Shown: in pieces, positions 55,557 through 64,000 of the stretch
How positions within the stretch are numbered: the first letter of the stretch is position 1
How the letters are laid out: the number at the start of each line of letters is the position of its first letter
Source: Pseudohongiella acticola
GTDB lineage: Bacteria > Pseudomonadota > Gammaproteobacteria > Pseudomonadales > Pseudohongiellaceae
Reading direction: 5' to 3'
Length of the DNA stretch: 64,000 nucleotides
Assembly: GCF_001758195.1 (NCBI RefSeq)
Contig: NZ_MASR01000001.1
Location: forward strand, 372,001 to 436,000
The notes under the pieces: generated by a model
Databases searched by the model: none
The model's input: the letters and a program-made list of their open reading frames with translations, nothing else
What the model was told of the DNA's origin: nothing
Program-made: the position numbers and the translations under genes

Positions 55557-57641
55557 TTATAAAATGCGCATGCCCGGCTGTGCACCCTGGTCGGGGCTGA
55601 GCAGCCAGATATCCGAGCCGCCCGGACCTGCAGCCAGCACCATGCCCTGTGACAGACCAAACTTCATTTTGCGCGGTTTTAGATTGGCAACCACCACCGT
55701 CAGTCGGCCTTTTAGGTCGTCCGGCTTGTAGGCTGAGCGGATACCAGAGAACACATTAAGCTGGAACGGCTCACCATCCGCTCCCAACCCAAGGTCCAGG
55801 GTGAGTTGCAGGAGTTTGTCGGCACCTTCCACATAAGCGGCATCGGCGATCAGCGCAACGCGCAGGTCAACTTTGATGAAGTCGGGGAATTCGATTTCGT
55901 CGGCGATGGGGTCTTTGCTGACAGGGCTCTCTATGAGCTCAGGGCTGTTAATCGGCTCAGGGCTGCCTTTCGTTGCAGAGCTGCCCGCAGCCTGACTGGC
56001 TTCGGCCTGGCTCGCTGACAGCAGCGCTTCAACACTGGCCGGTTCAACACGCGTCATCATCGGCGCAAACGCATTGATGTTGTGGCCCAGTAGCAGGCTG
56101 TCAACGTCTGACCAGCCCAGGGCATCAACATTGAGGAAATTTTCTGCTTTTATTGCCATCGCCGGTAACACTGGCTTCAGGAATATCATCAACAGACGGA
56201 ATATATTGATGCCGGTGCTGCAGATTGCCTGCACTGCGGGATCCTGAGGATTCTGTTTGGCCAACGTCCACGGTTGCTGCTCGGCGATGTACTGATTGCC
56301 TTTGTCGGCCAGCGCCATGATCTGCCGTACGGCCTTGCTGTATTCGCGCTGTTCGAAGGCACTGGCGATGTCACTGGCAGCCGCCTGACATTCGGCCAGC
56401 AAAGCCGGGTTGGAGGGTTGCGCTGCCAGCTGGCCATCAAACCCACGCACAATAAAGCCGGCGCAACGGCTGGCGATGTTCACCACCTTGCCCACTAGAT
56501 CAGCATTAACCTTCTGACTGAATTCTTCAAAGCTCAAATCAAGGTCGTCCACACCCGCGCCCAGGCGCGACGCCAGGAAATAACGCAGGTACTCCGGGTT
56601 CAGGTGTTCCAGATAGGTGCCGGCATTAATGAAGGTACCGCGCGATTTCGACATTTTTTTGCCATTGACGGTCATGAAACCATGAGCGAACACAGCCGAA
56701 GGTGTGCGGTAACCTGCGTCGCTGAGCATCGCTGGCCAGAACAAGGCATGAAAATTGATAATATCCTTGCCAATAAAGTGATACAGCTCAGTGTCGCTGC
56801 CCGGCTTCCAGTAATCGTCAAACTTGTAGTCACTGCGATCGCAGAGGTTCTGGAAACTGGCCATGTAGCCAATGGGCGCGTCCAGCCAGACATAAAAGTA
56901 CTTGCCTGGCGCGTCCGGAATCTCGAATCCGAAATACGGCGCATCACGGCTGATATCCCATTCCTGCAGGCCTGAATCCAGCCATTCGCTGAGCTTGTTA
57001 GCCACCTGTGCCTGCAGCGCACCGCTGCGCGTCCAGGTCTTGAGCATGTCGGTGAATTCCGGCAAGCGGAAAAAATAGTGCTCCGACTCACGCTCTACCG
57101 GTGTCGCACCCGACAGCGTGGAGTACGGGTCAACCAGTTCAGCCGGTACATAAGTGGCACCACAGGCTTCACAGTTATCGCCATACTGGTCCTGCGTTCG
57201 GCACTTGGGACACGTGCCTTTGACAAAACGATCCGCCAGAAACAGTTCTTTTTCGGGATCAAACAGCTGCTTGATGGTGCGAGCTGCTATCCGGTCGTTG
57301 GCCCGCAGAGCCTTATAGATGGACTCGGAGTATTGTCGATTTTCTGGCGAATGCGTCGAATGATAGTTATCAAAGCCGATCAGGAAACCGTCATAATCGG
57401 CCCGGTGTTCGGCACGGACCCGGTCAATCAGCTGCTCTGGGGTGATGCCCTCATTTTCTGCCCGCAACATAATCGCCGTGCCGTGCGCGTCATCGGCGCA
57501 GACATAAACACAGTCTTCGCCGCGCATTTTCTGGAATCGCACCCAGATGTCGGTCTGCACGGCTTCGAGCACGTGGCCGAGATGGATGGGGCCATTGGCA
57601 TAAGGCAAGGCGCTGGTGACCAGAATTCTACGTTTTGACAC
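55557..57641 (-). CDS. metG: Methionyl-tRNA synthetase
   Basis: Class I synthetase for initiator and elongator tRNA-Met. The 694-residue product has HLGH in [12 protein letters not shown], the zinc knuckle [23 protein letters not shown] in GKKMSKSRG, and a C-terminal tRNA-binding EMAP/Arc1p domain (about 590-694) joined by a Ser/Ala/Pro-rich linker. The start is GTG with AAGGA eight bases upstream. Confidence 0.97.
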   Translation of the reverse strand: MSKRRILVTSALPYANGPIHLGHVLEAVQTDIWVRFQKMRGEDCVYVCADDAHGTAIMLRAENEGITPEQLIDRVRAEHRADYDGFLIGFDNYHSTHSPENRQYSESIYKALRANDRIAARTIKQLFDPEKELFLADRFVKGTCPKCRTQDQYGDNCEACGATYVPAELVDPYSTLSGATPVERESEHYFFRLPEFTDMLKTWTRSGALQAQVANKLSEWLDSGLQEWDISRDAPYFGFEIPDAPGKYFYVWLDAPIGYMASFQNLCDRSDYKFDDYWKPGSDTELYHFIGKDIINFHALFWPAMLSDAGYRTPSAVFAHGFMTVNGKKMSKSRGTFINAGTYLEHLNPEYLRYFLASRLGAGVDDLDLSFEEFSQKVNADLVGKVVNIASRCAGFIVRGFDGQLAAQPSNPALLAECQAAASDIASAFEQREYSKAVRQIMALADKGNQYIAEQQPWTLAKQNPQDPAVQAICSTGINIFRLLMIFLKPVLPAMAIKAENFLNVDALGWSDVDSLLLGHNINAFAPMMTRVEPASVEALLSASQAEASQAAGSSATKGSPEPINSPELIESPVSKDPIADEIEFPDFIKVDLRVALIADAAYVEGADKLLQLTLDLGLGADGEPFQLNVFSGIRSAYKPDDLKGRLTVVVANLKPRKMKFGLSQGMVLAAGPGGSDIWLLSPDQGAQPGMRIL

Positions 57642-57667
57642 GGGGTTGTTTCCTTTTATAAAAGCCG

Positions 57668-57703
57668 GGGCTGTTTTTTTGCTCAGGGCTGTTTATTTGC
57701 TCA
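57668..57703. repeat. 18-bp tandem duplication at the rubredoxin end
   Basis: GGGCTGTTTTTTTGCTCA at 57668-57685 is repeated with one change at 57686-57703. The second copy ends on the rubredoxin stop codon. It lies between rubredoxin and metG and is probably a replication-slippage duplication. Confidence 0.8.
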
Positions 57704-57868
57704 GGGCAGCTCAATCATTTCGAAATCTTCTTTGCCGACGCCACATTCCGGGCACATCCAGTCCTCTGGCACATCCTCCCAGGTCGTGCCTGGCGCGATG
57801 CCATCGTCGGGCCAACCTTCCGCTTCGTCATAAATCAGTCCACACACAATACACTGCCATTTTTTCAT
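57701..57868 (-). CDS. Rubredoxin
   Basis: One-iron electron carrier of 55 residues, easily missed by length cut-offs. The iron ligands are Cys6 and Cys9 (CIVCG) and Cys39 and Cys42 (CPECGVGK), with the conserved GLIYDEAEG and [12 protein letters not shown] between them. ATG at 57868. It sits 60 bases upstream of the metG start and is divergent from the rnf-like operon, so it is a possible electron partner for it, though alkane hydroxylase or superoxide reductase partners are the better-known ones and none is in the window. Confidence 0.93.
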   Translation of the reverse strand: MKKWQCIVCGLIYDEAEGWPDDGIAPGTTWEDVPEDWMCPECGVGKEDFEMIELP

Positions 57869-58020
57869 GTTGCCGCGCCACTCGGGTTAAATGCAGGTCA
57901 AAGATGACCCTCGTCGGTTATCGGGGTGCAGATGATACTTGATCAGAGCCGTTATGGGCAAAAGCACTGTCCGTGCTAGACTGTGTGCTTCCCCTGCAAC
58001 ATGGTTTGAACGGCCTGCGC

Positions 58021-58620
58021 GTGATAGATTTCTATGTGGTACTGGTAACAATCGCACTGATTAACTGCCTGAGTCTCAGCCGGATAACGGGGCCTGCCTC
58101 GTGGTTCGCTGCTGCCAGAACGCCCGGCATAGCGATCCTGTTCACCTTTTGCATGATCACCCTGTTGTTTGCCACGGCCCTGTTCACGGCCGCTGTTCTG
58201 ACTGTCGCGTCGCTAACGACTGAGTTTGTTGCCGCTCCCTGGCTGATTCTGATACTCAACGCCGGCGGCGCCGGCCTTTTACTGCTGCCACTGTCAGCCT
58301 GGCTGCACCGCCGTCATACCCTGACTTCACAGCGTCTGCGTTGGCTGCTGCCCGTTGCTGCGCTGGAAGTGACGCTACTGACCACGCTGCTGATACTGGC
58401 TCAATCAGGCCCCGCAACCAGTGAGGCGTTCCTGGCCGTATTGCTGTGGTCTGTGCTGGCCTGCGCCGGCATCGCTGTATTGATGCTCACCTATGCCGGT
58501 CTTCGCGCGCGGCTCAGCGTTGTCGACGCACCGCTGGCCTGGCGCGGCCTGCCTCTGGAACTGGTGATGATCGGCGTGTTTGCACTGGCATTGCTTGCCC
58601 CACTGAGGGCACTGTCATGA
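58021..58620 (+). CDS. Degenerate RnfA-like membrane protein
   Basis: Membrane protein of 199 residues with six predicted helices. The start ([14 protein letters not shown]) aligns with the TDYLLLFVGTVLVNN start of RnfA, and the end [16 protein letters not shown] aligns with IRERLAVADVPAPFRG. The two cysteines that hold the membrane [2Fe-2S] cluster with RnfE (in GLCPF and TTNCAVLG of RnfA) are absent at the matching places (ITGPAS and [10 protein letters not shown]). GTG at 58021 is chosen by alignment; a GTG at 57973 would add 16 residues; neither has a strong ribosome site. Followed by rnfB with an ATGA overlap. Confidence 0.75.
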   Translation: MIDFYVVLVTIALINCLSLSRITGPASWFAAARTPGIAILFTFCMITLLFATALFTAAVLTVASLTTEFVAAPWLILILNAGGAGLLLLPLSAWLHRRHTLTSQRLRWLLPVAALEVTLLTTLLILAQSGPATSEAFLAVLLWSVLACAGIAVLMLTYAGLRARLSVVDAPLAWRGLPLELVMIGVFALALLAPLRALS

Positions 58621-59177
58621 TTCTGACTGCTCTGCTCATTGTTGCGGCCAGTGTTGCAGTACTTGCGCTGCTTTGCCTGATGCTGCGTAAACATCTCTCT
58701 AATACGCCCGAGGCATCAGGTCTTCAACAGGAACAGGTGGAACGTATCAATGCCCTGCTGCCGCAGACACAGTGTGGTCAGTGCGGTTTCCCGGGTTGCC
58801 GGCCCTACGCAGAAGCCATGGCCACCGGCGTCGCCATCAACCGCTGCCCACCCGGCGGCGCGCAAACCATCTACCGGCTGGCAACGTTGCTTGAACGTCC
58901 GGAGGTGCCACTGGACCCACGCCACGGCGTTGAATCCGCGCGCAAGATTGCGTTCATCCGTGAGGCCGAGTGCATTGGCTGTACCAAATGCATACAGGCG
59001 TGTCCGGTCGATGCCATCCTGGGCGCTCCCAAACGCATGCACACAGTCATTGCACGTGACTGTACCGGCTGTGACCTGTGCGTGGACCCCTGCCCGGTCG
59101 ATTGCATTGACATGCTGCCTGCCGTCAACCTGGGCAACGTATCCGAGCAGTCAGGTGTCACTGGGAGGCCGGCATGA
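58617..59177 (+). CDS. rnfB: Electron transport complex protein RnfB
   Basis: Ferredoxin-type subunit of the Rnf complex. The 186-residue product has an N-terminal membrane helix, the Fe-S domain with [16 protein letters not shown], and two [4Fe-4S] motifs [12 protein letters not shown] and [12 protein letters not shown]. All ligand cysteines are present, so this is the one apparently intact Rnf subunit of the operon. The ATG at 58617 overlaps the previous stop. The C-terminus is short. Confidence 0.95.
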   Translation: MILTALLIVAASVAVLALLCLMLRKHLSNTPEASGLQQEQVERINALLPQTQCGQCGFPGCRPYAEAMATGVAINRCPPGGAQTIYRLATLLERPEVPLDPRHGVESARKIAFIREAECIGCTKCIQACPVDAILGAPKRMHTVIARDCTGCDLCVDPCPVDCIDMLPAVNLGNVSEQSGVTGRPA

Positions 59178-59782
59178 CAGCGCATATCCATGACTGCATT
59201 CGTTGCGATTACTGCAGCGATGTCTGCCCCGAACAGTTACAGCCACAGCAGCTCTATACCTTCAGCCGGTTTCTGCAACATGAACAGGCGCTGCAATTTG
59301 ATTTACTGCAATGCACTGAGTGTGGTGCCTGCGAGTCTGTGTGCCCGAGCCGGCTGCCGCTACTGGCCTATTTCCGCGAAGAAAAACTCGCCCTGCACGA
59401 CCTGGAACAATCAGATGCGGAAGCCGCGCACTGGCAGACCCGCTTCGAACGCCATCAGGCGCGCGGCCAGCGCGATGCCATCGCACAGCAGGAGCGCAAA
59501 CTGCAGAAGTTGCAGGCCAAAACAGAAGCCCTGGCGGCAGGTGAATCAATCTCAAGACAGGTATCGGACACTCGAGTCGATGACAATGCCGACGCAACGC
59601 CAGTAGCCGCCAAAACACCGGCCCAGATTCAGGCAGACATTGCCGCCGCAGTAGCGCGCACACGGGCCCGCAAGGCCGCACTGCAACAGGAAAACAGCAA
59701 CCAGCAAAGCGCTGCAGCAGACAATAACAATTCGCAGGATGCCAGCTCGCCTGATGCTACGTCGCGGAAAACCGATTCATGA
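59174..59782 (+). CDS. RnfC-like protein reduced to its ferredoxin part
   Basis: Protein of 202 residues that matches only the C-terminal part of RnfC. Two [4Fe-4S] motifs, [12 protein letters not shown] and [12 protein letters not shown], start at residue 8 and are followed by the RnfC-type Glu/Ala/Lys/Gln-rich coiled tail. The N-terminal part that binds NADH and FMN in RnfC (over 350 residues) is missing, and the ATG overlaps the rnfB stop (ATGA), so it is not an artefact of a bad start choice. It may take electrons from a different donor. Confidence 0.82.
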   Translation: MTAHIHDCIRCDYCSDVCPEQLQPQQLYTFSRFLQHEQALQFDLLQCTECGACESVCPSRLPLLAYFREEKLALHDLEQSDAEAAHWQTRFERHQARGQRDAIAQQERKLQKLQAKTEALAAGESISRQVSDTRVDDNADATPVAAKTPAQIQADIAAAVARTRARKAALQQENSNQQSAAADNNNSQDASSPDATSRKTDS

Positions 59783-60627
59783 CAAACGCAGCCAATACAC
59801 CGTCTTTACCGTCTTTGCCCAAGCGCCGGGTGACCACACCCGGCATCATGCTGACTGTGCTGATCGCATTGTTGCCAGCGATTGCTGTCAGAGCATGGTT
59901 TGCCGGTCACGCCTGGTTATTGATGCTGCTCGCCAGTTGCCTTGTTGCCATACTGCTGGAAACACTGGTGCTGCGTTTACGTGGCCGCCCTGTCAGTCTT
60001 GCGCGACTGGATGGCAGCGTTCTGATCACTGCGGTGTTATTGCTGCTGGTACTGCCGGCAGCAACGCCCTGGTGGCTGGCAGTCACTGGCACCGGCTTTG
60101 CCGTCATTGTCGGCAAACACATGTTTGGCGGTCTCGGCCAGAACATTTTTAATCCGGTGTTGGTCGGCTATCTGGGACTGCTGGCGCTATTTCCGATGCA
60201 CCTGACGTCACCGGCAGCAATGACCCTGGCAGGCAATCAGTCACTGGCAACGGTGTCGCTGTCACTGGCAATCATGGCAGGCGGACTGTTGCTGTTGGGA
60301 CGCCGTATCATCAGCTGGCATATTCCTCTGGCCGTGCTGCTGACAACCGGCCTCGTGTTTTATGTGTTTACCCCGGCGTTGAACAGTTACCTTGCACTGC
60401 TCCTTGTGTTTTTTATCGCGACCGAACCGGTCACCTCACCGGGCACACGGCGTGGCAAACTGGTGTACGGCGCTTTGATTGGACTAATGAGCACCGCCCT
60501 GACGATCTGGCTGCCCTATTCTGTGGCCATCGCTGCCACCGTTCTGGCCGCCAATGCTGTCACGCCCACACTTGACCAACTGATCAGGCATGATCGCAAA
60601 CGCCACCAACCGCAGGAAGGAGTGTGA
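59779..60627 (+). CDS. Shortened RnfD-like membrane protein
   Basis: Membrane protein of 282 residues (RnfD is about 350). Parts align well: FAVIVGKHMFGGLGQNIFNPVLVGY and VFFIATEPVTSPGTRRGKLVYGALIG, both RnfD hallmarks. The middle region that carries the covalently bound FMN in RnfD (SGAT-type motif) is replaced by a shorter hydrophobic stretch, and no SGAT is found. Overlaps the neighbours by four bases on both sides. Confidence 0.8.
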   Translation: MTNAANTPSLPSLPKRRVTTPGIMLTVLIALLPAIAVRAWFAGHAWLLMLLASCLVAILLETLVLRLRGRPVSLARLDGSVLITAVLLLLVLPAATPWWLAVTGTGFAVIVGKHMFGGLGQNIFNPVLVGYLGLLALFPMHLTSPAAMTLAGNQSLATVSLSLAIMAGGLLLLGRRIISWHIPLAVLLTTGLVFYVFTPALNSYLALLLVFFIATEPVTSPGTRRGKLVYGALIGLMSTALTIWLPYSVAIAATVLAANAVTPTLDQLIRHDRKRHQPQEGV

Positions 60628-60629
60628 CT

Positions 60630-60815
60630 GTGACAATGCTCACCGAGCTGTTAAGCCTATGGCTGCCTTTCGCTTTTCTGGCATCAGGCGTGATTCTAGC
60701 CACTTTCCAGTATTTTGGCAGGCGCCATGGCACTTTATTAGAACCGTCAAAACCTTCAGAACAGACAGAAGTTGATCCCGACATACGGGTACGAGTGACT
60801 GGCCGCATCTCATGA
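60630..60815 (+). CDS. Small membrane protein of the rnf-like operon, 61 residues
   Basis: Not recognised. One transmembrane helix (about 10-28, LWLPFAFLASGVILATF) is followed by a polar tail. AAGGAG at 60617-60622 is seven bases before the GTG at 60630; a GTG at 60624 and ATG at 60636 are alternatives. It sits where rnfG and rnfE are found in other gammaproteobacteria, and overlaps nth by four bases. Confidence 0.6.
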   Translation: MTMLTELLSLWLPFAFLASGVILATFQYFGRRHGTLLEPSKPSEQTEVDPDIRVRVTGRIS

Positions 60816-61450
60816 ACAAACTCAAACGGCAGCAGATATTTCAGCGCCTGCAGGCGGAAAACCCCAATCCCACAACTGAGCTGGAATACAATTCTACCTT
60901 CGAGCTGTTGATCGCCGTCATTCTGTCAGCACAGGCCACGGACGTCGGCGTCAATAAAGCCACACGAAAACTGTATCCGGTTGCCAATACGCCAGAGGCG
61001 ATGCTGGCTCTGGGCGTGGACGGTCTTAAGTCTTACATAAAAACCATTGGCCTGTTCAATACCAAAGCCGAGAATGTCATCAAAACCTGCGCTGCGCTGG
61101 TGGAACAACATGACTCAGTGGTACCCAATACGCGTGAGGCGCTGGAGGCCTTGCCTGGCGTCGGCCGCAAGACCGCCAATGTCGTACTCAATACCGCATT
61201 CGGACAGGCAGCCATGGCAGTTGATACCCATATCTTCAGGGTATCCAACCGCACCGGCATTGCCCCCGGCAAAAACGTACTGGAAGTGGAAAAACGACTG
61301 ATGCGCCTGGTGCCTGCAGAATACCTGCTGAATGCACATCATTGGCTGATACTTCACGGGCGTTATATCTGTATTGCACGCAAGCCGCGTTGCGCAGCTT
61401 GCGTGATCTACGATTTATGCGAGTTCCGACAGAAAACGCCTGTCGATTAA
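60812..61450 (+). CDS. nth: Endonuclease III
   Basis: DNA glycosylase/AP lyase for oxidised pyrimidines. The 212-residue product has the helix-hairpin-helix LPGVGRKTANVV with catalytic Lys120, Asp138 in AVDTHIFRV, and the C-terminal [4Fe-4S] loop of four cysteines in CIARKPRCAACVIYDLC. rnf and nth are adjacent in many gammaproteobacteria. Confidence 0.97.
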   Translation: MNKLKRQQIFQRLQAENPNPTTELEYNSTFELLIAVILSAQATDVGVNKATRKLYPVANTPEAMLALGVDGLKSYIKTIGLFNTKAENVIKTCAALVEQHDSVVPNTREALEALPGVGRKTANVVLNTAFGQAAMAVDTHIFRVSNRTGIAPGKNVLEVEKRLMRLVPAEYLLNAHHWLILHGRYICIARKPRCAACVIYDLCEFRQKTPVD

Positions 61451-61466
61451 CCCAGCATTAGCACCA

Positions 61467-62258
61467 TTAGTTGCGCGGACCTGACGGTGCGTGTGCAGGC
61501 AGTGCTGGCAATGAACCCACCATGCCATCGGGCCGTGCTTTTGCCAGCATGCGCTGATACGCGGGGCGCGCCTGAACCTTTTCCATCCAGGCATTAATCT
61601 GCGGGAACAGTTCGGAATCGACAATGTTCAGCTGGAAGGCAAAGTTGATCGGAAACAGCATCATGATATCAGCCGCTGAAAAATCATCACCGCCAAACCA
61701 GGGTTTCCCTTCCAGGAAACTCTCGGCGTACTGAACCACCTGTTGCGAGTCAACCAGCGGTGAGCGCTGTGTGGGTGGCTGTATCTGCCAGACCCGGTAA
61801 TCCGCGATGGCACGTGACGCCAGCGAGCCTTCGGAGTAATGCATCCACAACAGGTGGGTGGCAAAATCCGGGGAGTCCAGCGGCGGCACAAGCTGGCCGT
61901 TGCCATGGCGGGCCAGAATCATCTCCATGATGGCACCTGACTCAACCAGAACCTGGTCACCATAGGTTACTGTGGGCGCTACCGGCATGCCCGGGTTGAT
62001 GGCACGAATCGCTGCCATTGAACTCATCAGGTTACCGCGCTCAAACGCCAGCGTGTAAGGCAGTCCCAGCTCTTCCATCAACCAGACCAGACGCTCTGAG
62101 CGGCGGCCTTCCAGGTGATAGATAGTAAACTCGGGCATCTCCATGGCAGCGCCCTGCGCCGACACGTCAGATGGTGCCAATGCTGCCAGACCGGCTACGC
62201 CGACACTCAGCAGACCTGCGAGAATCAATGACCTTGTTGTTTTGCGATTGCTTTGCAT
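61467..62258 (-). CDS. GST-like protein with an N-terminal signal peptide
   Basis: Glutathione S-transferase fold of 263 residues. The thioredoxin-like N-terminal domain begins at about residue 42 (EFTIYHLEGRRSERLVWLMEELGLPY in part) and the helical domain follows (WFGGDDFSAADIMMLFP). Residues 1-36 look like a Sec signal peptide with cut after VSA, which GSTs do not normally have. GGAG is eight bases before the ATG at 62258. An internal ATG at 62144 with AGGG seven bases upstream could instead give a cytoplasmic form. Confidence 0.85.
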   Translation of the reverse strand: MQSNRKTTRSLILAGLLSVGVAGLAALAPSDVSAQGAAMEMPEFTIYHLEGRRSERLVWLMEELGLPYTLAFERGNLMSSMAAIRAINPGMPVAPTVTYGDQVLVESGAIMEMILARHGNGQLVPPLDSPDFATHLLWMHYSEGSLASRAIADYRVWQIQPPTQRSPLVDSQQVVQYAESFLEGKPWFGGDDFSAADIMMLFPINFAFQLNIVDSELFPQINAWMEKVQARPAYQRMLAKARPDGMVGSLPALPAHAPSGPRN

Positions 62259-62369
62259 CTTGGTGCTCCGATTTTTTGCGTTTTTATGGGTGTCAGGTTG
62301 CCCGGACCACTGTCACGGACAATCCAAAAGTGCAACGTGTATCCTAGCCCACTCGATGTCAAGATACCA

Positions 62370-62939
62370 TCAAGTTGCCTGGCCCTCCGTCGATTCGGCA
62401 AACGCTGCCAGTGAGGCCAGCGCGTCCCCGGTCAGGCGTTGCACCGTCCACTCATCCATGGGCTCGGCGCCAATGGAACGATAGAAGTCAATTGCCGGTG
62501 TATTCCAGTCCAGCACTGACCATTCCAGCCGACCACATTGCCGGTCCCGGGTGATCCCGGCGAGATGGCTCAACAGTGCCTTGCCGATGCCTTTGCCGCG
62601 CATGTCCTCCTGCACATACAGATCTTCCAGGTAGATACCGGGGCGACCGAGAAAGGTTGAGAAATTGTGGAAAAACAACGCAAAGCCCACCGCCTTCTGT
62701 TCCCATTCGGCGATAATCACTTCTGCCACCGGGTGTTTGCCAAACAGATACTCACTGAACAGCGCCTCGGTCGCCACAACTTCGTGTAGCAGCTTTTCGT
62801 AGATGGCCAGTTCACGCACAAAACCCAGAATAACGGGCACGTCATCGATTTCTGCTGGCCGGATGGTCAGTTTTTCATTAATTTTTTTCACGTTTTCAGG
62901 CTCTCTTACAGGTACAGTCGTAGTAATAGCAACAACCAT
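62370..62939 (-). CDS. GNAT family N-acetyltransferase
   Basis: Acetyl-CoA-dependent acetyltransferase of 189 residues. It has the acetyl-CoA loop VQEDMRGKGIGKALL with R/Q-x-x-G-x-G/A, LEDLYV, and the LDWNTPAIDFYRSIGAE segment, which resembles diamine acetyltransferases (SpeG/SAT-like); the substrate is not known. A GTG start at 62891 (KKINEKLTIRP follows) is an alternative, as the first 16 residues are not part of the fold. Convergent or antisense relations are not present; it is downstream of the ABC gene. Confidence 0.85.
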   Translation of the reverse strand: MVVAITTTVPVREPENVKKINEKLTIRPAEIDDVPVILGFVRELAIYEKLLHEVVATEALFSEYLFGKHPVAEVIIAEWEQKAVGFALFFHNFSTFLGRPGIYLEDLYVQEDMRGKGIGKALLSHLAGITRDRQCGRLEWSVLDWNTPAIDFYRSIGAEPMDEWTVQRLTGDALASLAAFAESTEGQAT

Positions 62940-62948
62940 ACCACGACT

Positions 62949-64000
62949 TTAACCAAGACGGATTATACGATCAGCAATCTCCAGCGGGGCCGGGCGATGC
63001 GTGACAAAGACGATGGTGGCATCAAGCTTTCGCAACTGCTGCAGTATCCTGGCCTCGGTGTCAGCATCCAGATTGGCCGTGGCTTCGTCGAGAAAAACAA
63101 ACGGCGCCTGTTTGTAGAATGCTCTGGCCAACAAAATGCGCTGGCACTGACCGGCAGACATCATGGAGCCCATGTCGCCAATCAGGCTGTTGTACCCCAT
63201 GGGCAGTCGGCTGATCAGATCAGATATGTCTGCCATGTCGGCCACACGTGCCAACCGGTCCTGGTCAACACGTTCAGCAAACAACGTTATATTATCGGCT
63301 ATGGAACCCGAGAGAAGCTGATCGCCCTGTAGTACACCAGCACAGCTATCACGGAACTGGCGCAAACCCAGTTGCCGAATATCAGTACCATCGACACTGA
63401 TCGTGCCCGCGTTCGCTGGCAGCAATCCGGCCATGAGTTTCATTAAAGTCGATTTGCCACAACCGGACGGGCCAGCGATTGCAATAAGCTCGCCAGGCCG
63501 AATAGCGACAGACAAATCGCTAAACACGAATTCTTCGGTCCCGGGATAGGCATAACTGACGCCGCACAAACGCAACTCTCCATCCAGTGGCCGACGCACA
63601 ACCGGCAACTGCAAGGTGTCAATTTCTTTCTCAGTGCAGGTAATATCCGAGACTCGTTCCAGCTGCAGCCTTACCAGGCGGATCTGTACCAGCTTTTCTA
63701 CAAAGGAACGGATAGAGGCTGAAAAATTTCCCTTCAATGCGATAAAGGCGGTCAGAAACCCGAGTGTAATCTCACCACCGAGCACCAGTCGCGCAGCGAG
63801 ATAGATTACCAGAATATTTTCCAGCGCAAACAGCAAGCCATAAACGGCGTCCAGGCCGATGGTAAACCGAGTTAACGCAACCTGAGCGTTAATCTGTTCT
63901 GCATATGCATTACGCCAAAGGGTCATTCGTTGCAGTTCACGACAATAAAATTTTATGATTTCAATTGTGCGCATATTTTCCATCAGGCTAGTGCTGGTTT
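62949..64000 (-). CDS. CvaB/bacteriocin-type ABC transporter, C-terminal part (cut by the right edge)
   Basis: Exporter with fused membrane and ATPase domains, like the colicin V/double-glycine peptide transporters. Visible are the last membrane helices (LDAVYGLLFALENILVIYL) and the ATPase: Walker A GPSGCGKSTLMK, signature MMSAGQCQR (variant of LSGGQ), Walker B FVFLDEATANLD and the H-loop VTHRP. The frame is open through the edge, so the peptidase domain, if any, is outside. The cargo is unknown. Confidence 0.85.
   Translation of the reverse strand, partial: TSTSLMENMRTIEIIKFYCRELQRMTLWRNAYAEQINAQVALTRFTIGLDAVYGLLFALENILVIYLAARLVLGGEITLGFLTAFIALKGNFSASIRSFVEKLVQIRLVRLQLERVSDITCTEKEIDTLQLPVVRRPLDGELRLCGVSYAYPGTEEFVFSDLSVAIRPGELIAIAGPSGCGKSTLMKLMAGLLPANAGTISVDGTDIRQLGLRQFRDSCAGVLQGDQLLSGSIADNITLFAERVDQDRLARVADMADISDLISRLPMGYNSLIGDMGSMMSAGQCQRILLARAFYKQAPFVFLDEATANLDADTEARILQQLRKLDATIVFVTHRPAPLEIADRIIRLG

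Noticed and set aside
57896-57909. GGTCA-AAGA-TGACC inverted repeat upstream of the rnf-like operon
   Set aside because: Only five-base arms; it could be an operator but occurs by chance too easily to list as a feature.

Overview
The window reads as one stretch of a gammaproteobacterial chromosome of the Pseudomonas-like kind (Pseudomonadales/Cellvibrionales or a related marine lineage; the species cannot be fixed by eye). The evidence is gene content and order: mtaD-ubiG-mupP-SDR beside gyrA, one run of cytochrome c maturation, chemotaxis and flagellar genes in the order known from Pseudomonas, and an rnf-type operon ending in nth and divergent from a segment holding metG. Coding density is high and no rRNA, tRNA, insertion sequence, prophage or CRISPR array was seen.

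Layout. 1-1974: 5' part of gyrA (minus). 2207-5793: mtaD-ubiG-mupP-SDR operon (plus). 6028-7427: a GGDEF diguanylate cyclase and a stand-alone paralogue of its sensor domain (plus). 7472-11251: trpS-scpA-scpB-rluB (minus), then yciO (minus), yciI (plus), a cyclophilin and an exonuclease III gene (minus). 13955-14439: no conventional gene, but two tandem small membrane-protein ORFs with good ribosome binding sites, preceded by a set of GTTACT repeats. 14440-16045: moaB, moaA (minus). 16087-23543: full ccmABCDEFGHI set (minus). 23637-30963: DUF2802, cheW, parP, parC, cheB, cheA, cheZ, cheY (minus). 31148-52954: fliA, fleN, flhF, flhA, flhB, fliRQPONML, fliK, fliJIHGFE, fleR, fleS (minus). 53193-57868: dcd, a Deg-type protease, metG, rubredoxin (minus). 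58021-61450: a reduced rnf-like operon ending in nth (plus). 61467-64000: an exported GST-like protein, a GNAT acetyltransferase and a CvaB-type ABC transporter cut by the right edge (minus).

How it works together. The flagellar block encodes the export gate, C-ring, MS-ring, ATPase complex, hook-length control, polar placement (FlhF/FleN), the FleSR two-component system, sigma-28 and the signalling core CheY/Z/A/B/W, with ParC/ParP to place the arrays. Promoter motifs give a hierarchy: two perfect sigma-54 elements (upstream of fliL and fleS), near-perfect ones upstream of fliK, cheW and the GGDEF gene, a FleQ-box-like palindrome upstream of fleS, and a FliA-type promoter upstream of cheY. 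Filament genes, fleQ and the stator genes are not in the window.

The most unusual content is (1) a compact rnf-like operon with an intact RnfB but an RnfA-like protein without the cluster cysteines, an RnfC reduced to its ferredoxin part, a shortened RnfD without the flavin-attachment motif, no rnfG or rnfE, and a new 61-residue membrane protein; (2) a CheA whose linker carries three copies of a peptide resembling the CheY-binding end of FliM; (3) the two tandem small membrane ORFs at 14114-14417. No stretch over 300 bases is left without a described feature.
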